64,000 nucleotides of DNA from Methylobacter sp. (GTDB lineage: Bacteria > Pseudomonadota > Gammaproteobacteria > Methylococcales > Methylomonadaceae), in assembly GCA_030699385.1 (NCBI GenBank), contig JAUYMY010000019.1:1-64000 (forward strand), given 5' to 3'. Below the pieces are notes generated by a model, which was not told where the DNA came from, searched no databases, and saw only the letters and a list, made by a program, of their open reading frames with translations. Positions 36,683 to 44,382 of this stretch are shown one piece after another. The translations under genes and the position numbers were made by a program. Every line of letters starts with the position of its first letter. The stretch's first letter is position 1.

Positions 36683-38059
36683 ATGATCGACAAACAGACT
36701 ATATTTCTCGTCGTCAACGATTTTGAGCCGTTGCGCCAAATCACCATGGGGCAACTGCACTCCCTTGGCATCAATAACATCCTGAACGCCAACAGCGGCG
36801 CCAAAGCCTTGCATATTCTGAAAAATCAGCCGGTGGACATTGTTTTTGCCGACTGGAATATACAAGACATGACCGGGCTTGATTTACTCAAGGCAGTACG
36901 CGCCGACGACACGCTAGTGCAGTTGCCTTTTATCATGATTATCTACCAAGCCCAACGTCAGCGCGTCGAGGAAGCCATCGCCAGCGGCGTCAGCGATCTG
37001 CTGGTCAATCCTTATACGACCGGCCAGCTAGCAGCGCGTGTAGAAAAAGCACTGACCTCGTCGCGGCTTCGATCAAATTTAACGGCTCATGCGGAACAGG
37101 CGGCAACAGCCGAGGTTAAAACGCTGCCCATTGTGGCGGCCCCGGCTGAATCGGAAGTACACTCGACACGGCCGAACATTCTGGTTGTCGACGACATAGC
37201 GGACAACCTGCTGTTACTCTCCGATTTGTTCAAGGATGACTACCGTGTGCGCATTGCCCATAACGGCAAAAAAGCACTACATATCTGTCAATCGGACAAT
37301 CCGCCTGATCTGGTATTGCTCGACATCATGATGCCCGGCATGGACGGCTTTGAAGTGGCTAGACTGATGCGTGAACATCCGGTCTCAGAAAACATTCCGG
37401 TGATTTTTGTCACCGCGATGACCGGCGACGAGGTGCGTATTAAAGGATTGGAGCTGGGAGCGGTGGATTTTGTTACTAAACCGATAGACCCGCTGGTGCT
37501 GAAGCCGCAGGTACGCAACTTCATGCGCTATGTCGAACGCCACAAGCAATTACAGGCGGAATACGATGGCATGTTAGCGCTGGCACGCTTAAGTCAGGAT
37601 CTTAAACAGATTAGCCACGACGACATGAAAGGCCCCTTGGGCTACACCGTACTCAGCGTTGCCAGAGATTATATCGAGCACCTTGAAGGCTCAAAGACAG
37701 GCGCTATCAGCAGTGCAATCAGCCAACTGATGGCCGAGCAGAAAATAAATGCGTCCAAATCGTTTGTAGAGCCCGACGACCTAGACATCACCTCTGACGA
37801 TGAGCTGCTTGCGCTGCCGTTTATAAAATCATGGAAGAACAGCCGGCTGCTAAATGGCGCTATTGATATTGATGAATCGATTATTGAAATTCCATGGACG
37901 CAACTTAGGCCCGGCATGGAAATAGAAAGTGTCTATCTGGGCAATAAACCTTATGTGAGACATTGCATTGCCAACCCGCAAGTCATCGAATATATCGGCA
38001 CATTGAAAGAAAATACCGGTAGACAGCCCACGGTTAAAATTTGGCTACCGCCGAAATAA
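36683..38059 (+). CDS. Dual-receiver regulator with eroded HD-GYP domain
   Basis: A 458-residue protein. REC1 (5-125) keeps the Asp in FADWNIQDMTG, but the usual acidic pair is ND and the conserved Lys is Asn (LLVNPYT), so it looks degenerate. REC2 (165-285) is complete (VVDDIADN, LLDIMMPGMDG, TKPIDP). Residues about 300-345 align with the end of an HD-GYP domain of the regulator at 56281 (YDG, LAR, PLG, SVARDYI), but the HD motif and the GYP loop are gone. The last 78 residues match that paralogue's tail (SWKNSRLL, GMEIESVY, NTG). It lacks phosphodiesterase residues and is probably a signalling adaptor. Confidence 0.85.
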   Translation: MIDKQTIFLVVNDFEPLRQITMGQLHSLGINNILNANSGAKALHILKNQPVDIVFADWNIQDMTGLDLLKAVRADDTLVQLPFIMIIYQAQRQRVEEAIASGVSDLLVNPYTTGQLAARVEKALTSSRLRSNLTAHAEQAATAEVKTLPIVAAPAESEVHSTRPNILVVDDIADNLLLLSDLFKDDYRVRIAHNGKKALHICQSDNPPDLVLLDIMMPGMDGFEVARLMREHPVSENIPVIFVTAMTGDEVRIKGLELGAVDFVTKPIDPLVLKPQVRNFMRYVERHKQLQAEYDGMLALARLSQDLKQISHDDMKGPLGYTVLSVARDYIEHLEGSKTGAISSAISQLMAEQKINASKSFVEPDDLDITSDDELLALPFIKSWKNSRLLNGAIDIDESIIEIPWTQLRPGMEIESVYLGNKPYVRHCIANPQVIEYIGTLKENTGRQPTVKIWLPPK

Positions 38060-38090
38060 GGCCATTTCCTAAAAAAGACATACCAAAAGT

Positions 38091-38150
38091 TGTCCACGAA
38101 AAACACGAAAGCCACGAAATTTTCGTGTTTTTCGTGGACTTTATTTTTTA
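38091..38150. repeat. CACGAAA inverted repeat, family C, copy 2
   Basis: GTCCACGAAAAACACGAAA and TTTCGTGTTTTTCGTGGAC are perfectly complementary 19-bp arms around GCCACGAAAT, at 38092-38138. A T-rich tail (TTTATTTTTTAC) follows on the plus strand, so it can act as a terminator for the regulator gene. A near-copy lies downstream of the paralogous regulator at 57723. Confidence 0.8.
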
Positions 38151-38164
38151 CATACCATAATCAT

Positions 38165-38312
38165 GGGCTACCACTTAAACCGGGACAGTTTTAAGCGAGT
38201 GGCTGGGAACGCCAAGCCCCAGCTTGGCGAGTACCCTCAATGATCGATACTGCCGAGCTAGGGCTCGGCGTTCCCGGTTATTTGTCGATTGTTCCGGCTT
38301 AAGTGAGTAGCC
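38165..38312 (+). mobile_element. Repeat family B, copy 2 (148-bp MITE-like) with 8-bp target duplication
   Basis: Same length and orientation as copy 1, with the same paired hairpins. It is flanked on both sides by ATAATCAT (38157-38164 and 38313-38320). The paralogous locus at 57794-57810 has an uninterrupted ATGATCATTAAGGGAT, the expected empty site. The ends are GGGCTACCACTTAAACCGGG and, on the other strand, GGCTACTCACTTAAGCCGG. Confidence 0.85.
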
Positions 38313-38347
38313 ATAATCATTAAGGGATATTATTTCCCGGAAATAGC

Positions 38348-38575
38348 CTAACGGCTCAACAATCGGCTCAATAAAAAACCGCCCGCGACAGCAAGACCCA
38401 ATGAAGTCACCGGATTTTCACGCACATAGGTTTGGCAATTTTTCAGCAATTGTTGTTCAGCGTTTATGATTTGCTCGCTTTTTTCGTCGAACGCCGCTCT
38501 GGCCTGATTGGATGCATCGGCAACAGCATCGACTGTCTCATGTGCAAAATTGGCTACTTTGTCTGTCGTATTCAT
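38348..38575 (-). CDS. DUF883 (ElaB/YgaM-like) membrane-anchored protein
   Basis: A 75-residue protein beginning MNTTDKVANFAHETVDAVAD with an amphipathic, Ala-rich helix. A central CQTYVRENPVTSLGLAVAGG follows, and the C-terminal glycine-rich membrane segment ends in an Arg-flanked LLSRLLSR. This is the DUF883 architecture, whose E. coli members ElaB and YgaM bind ribosomes at the inner membrane in stationary phase. The ATG at 38575 has an AAGGAA site; a longer frame lacks one. It opens the second minus-strand stress block. Confidence 0.82.
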   Translation of the reverse strand: MNTTDKVANFAHETVDAVADASNQARAAFDEKSEQIINAEQQLLKNCQTYVRENPVTSLGLAVAGGFLLSRLLSR

Positions 38576-38606
38576 GGTTGATTCCTTTTCGTCTGAGGCT
38601 TTCATA

Positions 38607-38921
38607 CTATTTAAGACGCATATCATTTTTAACAGAAACCACACCGCTCACGCTACGCGCTACCGCCATCGCTTTGTCAATATCGGCTTTAGTATGTACA
38701 AAGCCACTGAGTTGAACGACACCCTTGAAGGTTTCAACGTTAATTTCAGCAGAGCTCAAACTCGGTTCATTGAAAATAGCGGTTTTAACTTTGCCCGTCA
38801 CCAAGGTGTCGTCAACATATTCGCCGGTACCTTCATGCTTTGCTGATGATGCGCAACCGACCGCAGTCAGTAAGGTCAAGGTTAAAAAAAATGCGGAAAA
38901 AAATTTAATAAAGTGTTTCAT
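38607..38921 (-). CDS. BON-domain lipoprotein
   Basis: A 104-residue lipoprotein with lipobox AVGC and a single BON domain (YVDDTLVTGKVKTAIFNE, then GVVQLSGFVHTKADIDKA and VSVKNDMRLK). It is paralogous in domain but not in detail to the BON protein at 28278. The GGAGAACG ribosome site is strong. Expected location is the periplasmic side of a membrane. It is next to DUF883 and an exported beta-rich protein. Confidence 0.86.
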   Translation of the reverse strand: MKHFIKFFSAFFLTLTLLTAVGCASSAKHEGTGEYVDDTLVTGKVKTAIFNEPSLSSAEINVETFKGVVQLSGFVHTKADIDKAMAVARSVSGVVSVKNDMRLK

Positions 38922-38948
38922 GGGACGTTCTCCAAATAATGTAAAAAA

Positions 38949-39356
38949 TTAATGCCAGACGAATGATACGGCTGGTTGATGGTTGTTTTTAACGGTGACT
39001 GTTTTTTGTAAGCTCTGCCCTTTGGCTTCAGCGGTCACGATGTAACGGCCCGGCGGAAGCTTGGCGAATAACTTAGGGCCGCCGACAGCAACCGGCTCCA
39101 AAAAGACATTGTTGTTTAAATCGGTGATACGAACCATGACATCACTGAGATAATTACCGCTTTGCTCAGAAAATAGCAGACTTAAGTTGTAGTTAGGCCG
39201 GACAGCGTCCAATGCTTCGCGCTCCTCAATGCCTACGCCGCCGCTAATAAAAGTAACAGCGCCTTGGCTGTGTGGCTGCATGACTGATTCGTCCGCAAAC
39301 GCGGGACTGCTCAATAGCACGCAGGAAAAAATAAACTGTAAATAGTGTCTTTTCAT
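38949..39356 (-). CDS. Exported carboxypeptidase-regulatory-like protein
   Basis: A 135-residue secreted protein. The signal peptide ends at SPAFAD. The mature part looks like a single transthyretin/CarboxypepD_reg-type beta-sandwich: NYLSDVMVRITDLNNNVFLE, then FAKLPPGRYIVTAEAKGQSL and a final TVTVKN strand. The P-x-G-x-Y-x-V-x-A pattern is typical. No catalytic motif. Function unknown; it sits within the stress block. Confidence 0.7.
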   Translation of the reverse strand: MKRHYLQFIFSCVLLSSPAFADESVMQPHSQGAVTFISGGVGIEEREALDAVRPNYNLSLLFSEQSGNYLSDVMVRITDLNNNVFLEPVAVGGPKLFAKLPPGRYIVTAEAKGQSLQKTVTVKNNHQPAVSFVWH

Positions 39357-39440
39357 AGCAGTAGCGCCTTGATTGTAAAAGTTAACAGGGTAATCAGTCC
39401 TGGGTTTGTTGATGATTATCCCAACTGATTTTTCAAGGAC

Positions 39441-39668
39441 TCAGCCGCTGACTTTTTTATTCGCAAGCAGTAAAATTCCGCCACCCGCAACGATTGCGCC
39501 GACACTGGCCCAAAGTGGAACCTTAACAGTCTCCGTGTCTTTGACCGACAATTCCAACGGCCCTATCTTGGCTTCCTGAGTTTCGCGGGTATAGCTAAAA
39601 TCGCCATAGACCAAACCCAGAATGCCGCCGATGATTAATACGATGGCCACCATATTGGCTGCGTTCAT
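39441..39668 (-). CDS. DUF3185-like two-helix membrane protein
   Basis: A 75-residue protein with membrane helices at about 5-22 (VAIVLIIGGILGLVYGDFSY) and 52-70 (ASVGAIVAGGGILLLA). A short charged loop with QEAKIGPLELSVKDTE lies between them. The T-x-E-x-x-K-I-G-P-L-E pattern is the DUF3185 mark. Function unknown; frequent in stress-type gene runs. Confidence 0.8.
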   Translation of the reverse strand: MNAANMVAIVLIIGGILGLVYGDFSYTRETQEAKIGPLELSVKDTETVKVPLWASVGAIVAGGGILLLANKKVSG

Positions 39669-39704
39669 TGTGTCTCTCCTAATAAATAATATGCGTATTG
39701 TCTG

Positions 39705-39854
39705 TTACAAAACGCGGCGCCCTTGAATAACGCGCATCAAGATAACGACAACAGCAATAACTAACAGAATGTGAATAAATCCGCCCATAGTGTAGGCAGA
39801 AACTAAGCCGAAAATCCAAAGGACAATCAGAATGAGAGCGATACTTTCAAGCAT
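39705..39854 (-). CDS. lmo0937-family membrane mini-protein
   Basis: A 49-residue frame reading MLESIALILIVLWIFGLVSA followed by YTMGGFIHILLVIAVVVILM and a basic RVIQGRRVL end. Two membrane helices joined by a Y-T-M-G-G-x-I-H loop are the family signature. A CGGAGAAGC sequence precedes the ATG. Function unknown. Confidence 0.85.
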   Translation of the reverse strand: MLESIALILIVLWIFGLVSAYTMGGFIHILLVIAVVVILMRVIQGRRVL

Positions 39855-40009
39855 GTGTGCTTCTCCGTTAGAGACCGTCAGTTGACGGTGATATGAACTG
39901 CGATAAAAGAAAGCCGTTGAGCGTCCTATTTATCATCAGTAAAAAAGTATTTGGGAATAGTGTTATGACCGCGCACCGAGCCTAGCTACGCGGTTTAATA
40001 TGTCGGATC

Positions 40010-40186
40010 TTAAATACTGTCTTTAAGATCTTCTTTTAAATCACCAAGACCTGATCGAACCTTGCCAACGTTTTTTTGGATATTTCCTTTTACTTCCAAT
40101 TCCTTATCATCCAATATAACGCCAGCGGCTTCCTTAGCTTTACCTTTAACTTCTTCGATTTTGCCTTTTACTTGATCTTTATTCAT
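40010..40186 (-). CDS. CsbD-family stress protein
   Basis: A 58-residue protein starting MNKDQVKGKIEEVKGKAKEA with the typical DDKELEVKGN core and NVGKVRSGLGDLKEDLKD end. The chosen ATG at 40186 has AGGAGACACC in front; a longer frame (13 codons) lacks a site. It is a third CsbD copy in the window, closely similar to the one at 29678. Confidence 0.9.
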   Translation of the reverse strand: MNKDQVKGKIEEVKGKAKEAAGVILDDKELEVKGNIQKNVGKVRSGLGDLKEDLKDSI

Positions 40187-40350
40187 GGGTGTCTCCTGAT
40201 AAGTTAGCCACGACTCGATAGCCATGACCGAAGCCCGGATGGTTGTTATCCGGCACTTACCCTAAACAATACGCATAAAGTTGAATGCAGTCGGTACGGC
40301 AACGCACATAGTTTGGCCAGCGACTGACTGGGCTTACAGCCGGGTAAAAA

Positions 40351-40863
40351 TCAGCTATCGATAATTTCAAGGCAGGAGATGAGGACATGACGAACAATGA
40401 ACAAGGTCATTGCTATCGGATAAAGTGTGTAATGACGAGTAATCAACAGGCTAACCAGCACCAAGGCCACAAAAAAACAGATATTAAGACGCGTGCCTTT
40501 TTCCAAAGAACGCAAATAAATAACGGATTCCTGATCGAAATACTCGCTTTTATTGATGAGTGTCAGCGTTACAATTGACGTCAACAGCGCGAAATACAGG
40601 GGGAAGAAAAAGAACATCGGCGCATCGGCGTTAAACTGTGGCTGCCAGTAGGCATACCAAATCAGCAAACAGCTGGTGGCAAAGCCATCGTGCCAAATCG
40701 TGGTGGATACTTTTTTAAAATACCCGGCCAGCAAACTAGCCAGCATAATGGTCAAGCCGATAGCCAAAGCCGCCGGCGTGGCGAGTAGTTGTAACAACGG
40801 GCCTGGATTTTGCACCAGAGCCGCAAGCGATACGCTGCAAAGAATAAATCCTATCATGATCAA
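40351..40863 (-). CDS. Hypothetical five-helix membrane protein
   Basis: A 170-residue, very hydrophobic protein with about five membrane spans (roughly 5-20, 26-47, 60-75, 80-105, 128-160). A short loop between spans 2 and 3 carries FKKVSTTIWHDG. No family was recognised. It is the last minus-strand gene of the stress block and separated from the VapBC pair by a 320-bp gap. Confidence 0.6.
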   Translation of the reverse strand: MIMIGFILCSVSLAALVQNPGPLLQLLATPAALAIGLTIMLASLLAGYFKKVSTTIWHDGFATSCLLIWYAYWQPQFNADAPMFFFFPLYFALLTSIVTLTLINKSEYFDQESVIYLRSLEKGTRLNICFFVALVLVSLLITRHYTLYPIAMTLFIVRHVLISCLEIIDS

Positions 40864-41127
40864 CTGCCCTCTGATTGTTGTTTTAAACTATTGTTTCGAA
40901 CTATAACATTATCGGGGTCGCGGTAGAAGACTCGGTCACTTGATGTTCATTTTTGGCAAAAAGCGTGTTGGAAAATGGCGATAAGGAATGAATATGAAAT
41001 AACTTAGGCAAGCAGTTGTTTAAATTATTCGTGCGGCAAATACGAATTGGCTAACATTTTCCGTTAATCGAATTTGGCAGTCAGTTACTAGCGTAGTTAT
41101 TACCGCAGAAAATTCATCAGTTTTTAA

Positions 41128-41155
41128 TTGGTTTCATATAAAAGTCAGTTAAAAT
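41128..41155 (+). promoter_or_regulatory. Probable promoter of the vapBC pair
   Basis: TTGGTT (41128-41133) and TAAAAT (41150-41155) with a 16-bp spacer, about 31 bp before the antitoxin ATG. An AAGGAG ribosome site at 41172-41177 follows. The rest of the 317-bp gap (40864-41180) shows nothing else. Confidence 0.5.
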
Positions 41156-41186
41156 AATAAATATTAATATCAAGGAGTATTTGACT

Positions 41187-41417
41187 ATGAACTTAAACCC
41201 AGTAAAGCAATATGCCGATGTTGTGAATGGTGTTATACACATTCATGTGCCCGAAGGTTTTGATGCTAAGCGTGTTGAATTAACAATCGTGCCATTAGAA
41301 GATGAGGCGTCGATACAGGCTACATTTCAACAGTTTTTGCTTGATAGCCCTGAAATGTCAGATGACGAATATACAGCAATTGAAGAGAAAATAAGGCATT
41401 TACGCCAATGGAAATAA
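41187..41417 (+). CDS. Antitoxin of a VapBC-type module
   Basis: A 76-residue acidic protein located immediately before a PIN toxin. It begins with a short beta segment (VKQYADVVNGVIHIHVPEGF) and ends in a helix-rich acidic tail with SPEMSDDEYTAIEEKI, as in many VapB-like antitoxins. The ATG at 41187 has proper spacing from AAGGAG; a TTG two codons upstream does not. Its stop overlaps the toxin start by 10 bp. The DNA-binding fold is not recognised with confidence. Confidence 0.75.
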   Translation: MNLNPVKQYADVVNGVIHIHVPEGFDAKRVELTIVPLEDEASIQATFQQFLLDSPEMSDDEYTAIEEKIRHLRQWK

Positions 41418-41803
41418 TTTGCCTCGATACCAACGTGCTGATCGCTCATAAACGAGCAAAGAAAGAAGACAAAGGCAAAACTTTTTTATATCAATTAACG
41501 ACACAATCTTATCAATTTGCTATATCAAGTATTACTGTGTATGAATTATTGCGCGGTGATAATCAGGATGAAGATACTTATTGGAAAACTATGTTTAACA
41601 ATATGATAGTGTTAGATTTTGATAGTCATTGCGCAGAACAGGCGGCGACTATTTATCTGGATTTAAAAAAGAAAGGTTTATTAATTGAAGCCGAAGATTT
41701 ATTGATAGCGGCAACCGCATTAGGAAATAACATGAATTTAGCTACGGGCAATATCAAATATTTTAATCGTGTTGTGGGATTGGGCTTGGTGGTTGCGGAC
41801 TGA
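41408..41803 (+). CDS. vapC: VapC family PIN-domain toxin (intact)
   Basis: A 131-residue ribonuclease toxin. The four PIN acidic positions are present: Asp in CLDTNVLIAH, Glu in TVYELLRG, the Asp pair of EAEDLLIAATAL, and the final TGNIKYFNRV segment, with Asn where many have Asp. It is coupled to the antitoxin by a 10-bp overlap. It is the only complete vapC in the window; degraded copies occur at 9993 and 60548. The AT-rich codons differ from those of neighbouring genes, consistent with transfer. Confidence 0.9.
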   Translation: MEIICLDTNVLIAHKRAKKEDKGKTFLYQLTTQSYQFAISSITVYELLRGDNQDEDTYWKTMFNNMIVLDFDSHCAEQAATIYLDLKKKGLLIEAEDLLIAATALGNNMNLATGNIKYFNRVVGLGLVVAD

Positions 41804-41841
41804 TTATTAATTCGCTGCTAATCGCGACATGGGTGTCGCTC

Positions 41842-44376
41842 CTACAACGCCTTGTATTTCCGTACTTTCGGCACTTGCTTGCCGCTTTCTGTCATCACTA
41901 AATCAATAGTCTCGCCTTTTTGTTCCGGCCCATAACTGACATGAATCGACCGGTCTTCGCCGTAAAAATACAATCGGTCAAATGGCGTGTTTTCTGCGAC
42001 CCAATCGGCGACTTCGCGCATGTTTTCATCGTCGACGATAAAATCAACCGCTGCGCCTAAACGCGGGCAAATCAGGTTCTTTTTGCTGTTCAGTTCGTGG
42101 GCGGCATGTTGGTCGAGTTTGGGCGCAACCCGTTGGCTGATGTGTTTGCCCAGTTCATGCGAGCAAAAACCATAACTCAGGCGAATCATGCCGAAATAAT
42201 CAATCACCGGATCAAGGATGTGTGTGGCCAAATCATACAATGCGGTGTAACTGTCCGGCTGTTTGGGGCAATTGGCTAAACCGGTGCGCTGTTGGGTTTC
42301 GCCGCATTCAATCAGTTGGCGGTAGGTCAGGTTGCGGCCACATCGGCTATCCAAATCTGGAATGCGTTGGCTGCGCACTAGGTTAAAGCCGTCAATGGCC
42401 CAGCGCGCCTGCTCAAGTGTTGCGCGAAAGTGTTCAGGTTTAGGGCCATAGCGGCTCAAGTCGAATAACGCTAAGGCTTGCAGTTGTTCGTCAAAGCTGA
42501 GCTGTTCAGCATAGTTGGGGAATTCTTCATTGATGTAGCGCGATTTTAAATACACATAGCTCGGCTCAAATTCTTCACCGTATTGATAGAGCTCAAAACT
42601 TTGTTCGCGCAGGCTGATTTTGACCCGTTCGAGCAGGCGCGGTAAAGGTTGGTTAAGGAAGTCGTCATAACGCATTAGGCTGAGTTTGCCGGATTGGCTA
42701 TGGATTTTGATGACATCGGTTTGCTCTATGTCGCCATACAGTACACTGGCGCAACCGATGTAGATGCGTAATAAGGCGGGCAGTTGTTCGACGCTGCGGG
42801 TGTGTATCGATAAGGCGTGTTCTTGGTCAAGATAGCCTAAACCTTGTTCGGCGGCTTGCAGGCAATCGGCGGTAATCAGCTCGGCGTTGCCGATTTGAAA
42901 TAACAGCGCTTGGGCACTGGCAACGGCGTTTTTATAATCGCCAAAAAAGGCTTTGATGTCTCGTTGCAGTGCGTTTTCTAAATGTTTGTAAGGCTTACGT
43001 TTGGCAAAGGCTTGCAAGGCAAAATAGCTTAACAAGTCGTCGATGCGGTTTTGCCGGGCTTGTTCCAACAGTGTTTCGTCAAATTGCTCCAACATAAAGT
43101 GCAGCGCTTTACTGACGCTGCCAAAGCTTTGCGTGAGTTCAACCAGGTTATTGATTTCGCTTTTTTCCGGCAGCCGCCCTAGCACCAAGGTTTGTTCCCA
43201 CAGAGGGTCAAGCAGGTGTTTGAAATTAAGGTATTTTTTCTCGTTACGCGAAAGTTTGGGTAGCGCTGGGTTCGATGAGCGATAGGATAGGCGCAGCACA
43301 TTACGCTGACTGCGTTGCCGGTTGAGCAAAAAGCGTTGTTCGGCATCGGGGTCTTTAAAGATAAAAAAGATGCCGGGCGCGACCGGAATGGCATCGGCGT
43401 CCAGAGTGTCGCTTAAAAATTCTTTTAGCTCAGTTTGACCGAAGTATTTTTGAAAGGTGTTGCGCTGGGTGATAACGCCATCGTTAAAACGTTCGCCTTT
43501 GAACGCATTTTGGTTCATCAGCATCGCCGAGACCACTAAAACATGCTGGGCTAAGTCGTAAGCGCCGCGCAGTGCATCAAGGCGTTCTTGATAGCTTTCG
43601 ATGACGTTGATGACAAAGCCTAGATTCACAATGTCTGCCGCGTGCTTGGGCTGATCGGCGGCATAATGCGGGTCCCAGCCGGAAGCGGGGATGCCGTTAG
43701 CGCTTAAGTTGCGAATATCGTCGCCTTTGCCGCAGCCGTAATCGAAGACCGACAGTGTGCCGTCTAAAAAACCATGACGCGCTAAGGATTGCATCGGCGC
43801 TGATAAGTTGCTGCGGGACAGTGCGGTCAAATGCCGGGCAATGGCGCTGGTTTGTGCAGATTCAACATTTTGCTGCTGCTCACTGGCTTCGACATTGCCG
43901 ATAGGCACAAATTGATGGCCCATCAGTTGAAAGCCTTTTTCGGCAATCAACATTTCCCAGGCTTGTTTAAAACCAATGCGCAAAGGATTGTCGAATAGGC
44001 CGAGTTGTTCGGCGGTGGCGGTCAGCTCTTTAAACTGCGCATTGTGCGGATTATCCGGGCTAACAAATAATTCTTTCCGGTGCAAAATGGGCGGATTAAA
44101 TGAATTTTGATAACTGCGTTTTTCGACGCGCTGGGCGCTCAGGTCGATACGGTAGCTTGTGGCCAATGCGGGAAATGCATCATCAAAAAAATGCGGATAA
44201 TTCAATAACGACAAGGTATTGCCGTTGAGGTCATATTTGACAATGTTGTAATCAGTCCCCGCTTGCAAACCGGCCAGTTGTTCTGCGGCGGCGACCTGCT
44301 GTTGCACCTCGTCAGTTTGCGCGGCGGTTAAGCTGTCATGCCAATAAACCGTATTGAGGACTTTCTTGCCGAACAT
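41842..44376 (-). CDS. DNA phosphorothioation-associated methyltransferase (TIGR04096-like) with M15_3-like C-terminal domain
   Basis: An 844-residue protein. A Rossmann methyltransferase core lies at about 208-300 with SAM motif I VFDYGCGKGDD, then SGWDP and VINVIES. Flanking regions (LPALLRIYIGCASVLYGDIE; YDDFLNQPLPRLLERVKISL) match the phosphorothioation-associated methyltransferase family as I know it. The last 150 residues resemble a Peptidase_M15_3 fold: NLTYRQLIECGE, LATHILDPVIDYFG, a His in DQHAAHE, Asp in GAAVDF and the final His in IHVSYGP. This could be a zinc hydrolase or a decayed one. It follows a DndA-like desulfurase by 6 bp. The usual length of the family is unverified. Confidence 0.8.
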   Translation of the reverse strand: MFGKKVLNTVYWHDSLTAAQTDEVQQQVAAAEQLAGLQAGTDYNIVKYDLNGNTLSLLNYPHFFDDAFPALATSYRIDLSAQRVEKRSYQNSFNPPILHRKELFVSPDNPHNAQFKELTATAEQLGLFDNPLRIGFKQAWEMLIAEKGFQLMGHQFVPIGNVEASEQQQNVESAQTSAIARHLTALSRSNLSAPMQSLARHGFLDGTLSVFDYGCGKGDDIRNLSANGIPASGWDPHYAADQPKHAADIVNLGFVINVIESYQERLDALRGAYDLAQHVLVVSAMLMNQNAFKGERFNDGVITQRNTFQKYFGQTELKEFLSDTLDADAIPVAPGIFFIFKDPDAEQRFLLNRQRSQRNVLRLSYRSSNPALPKLSRNEKKYLNFKHLLDPLWEQTLVLGRLPEKSEINNLVELTQSFGSVSKALHFMLEQFDETLLEQARQNRIDDLLSYFALQAFAKRKPYKHLENALQRDIKAFFGDYKNAVASAQALLFQIGNAELITADCLQAAEQGLGYLDQEHALSIHTRSVEQLPALLRIYIGCASVLYGDIEQTDVIKIHSQSGKLSLMRYDDFLNQPLPRLLERVKISLREQSFELYQYGEEFEPSYVYLKSRYINEEFPNYAEQLSFDEQLQALALFDLSRYGPKPEHFRATLEQARWAIDGFNLVRSQRIPDLDSRCGRNLTYRQLIECGETQQRTGLANCPKQPDSYTALYDLATHILDPVIDYFGMIRLSYGFCSHELGKHISQRVAPKLDQHAAHELNSKKNLICPRLGAAVDFIVDDENMREVADWVAENTPFDRLYFYGEDRSIHVSYGPEQKGETIDLVMTESGKQVPKVRKYKAL

Positions 44377-44382
44377 GTTGTC

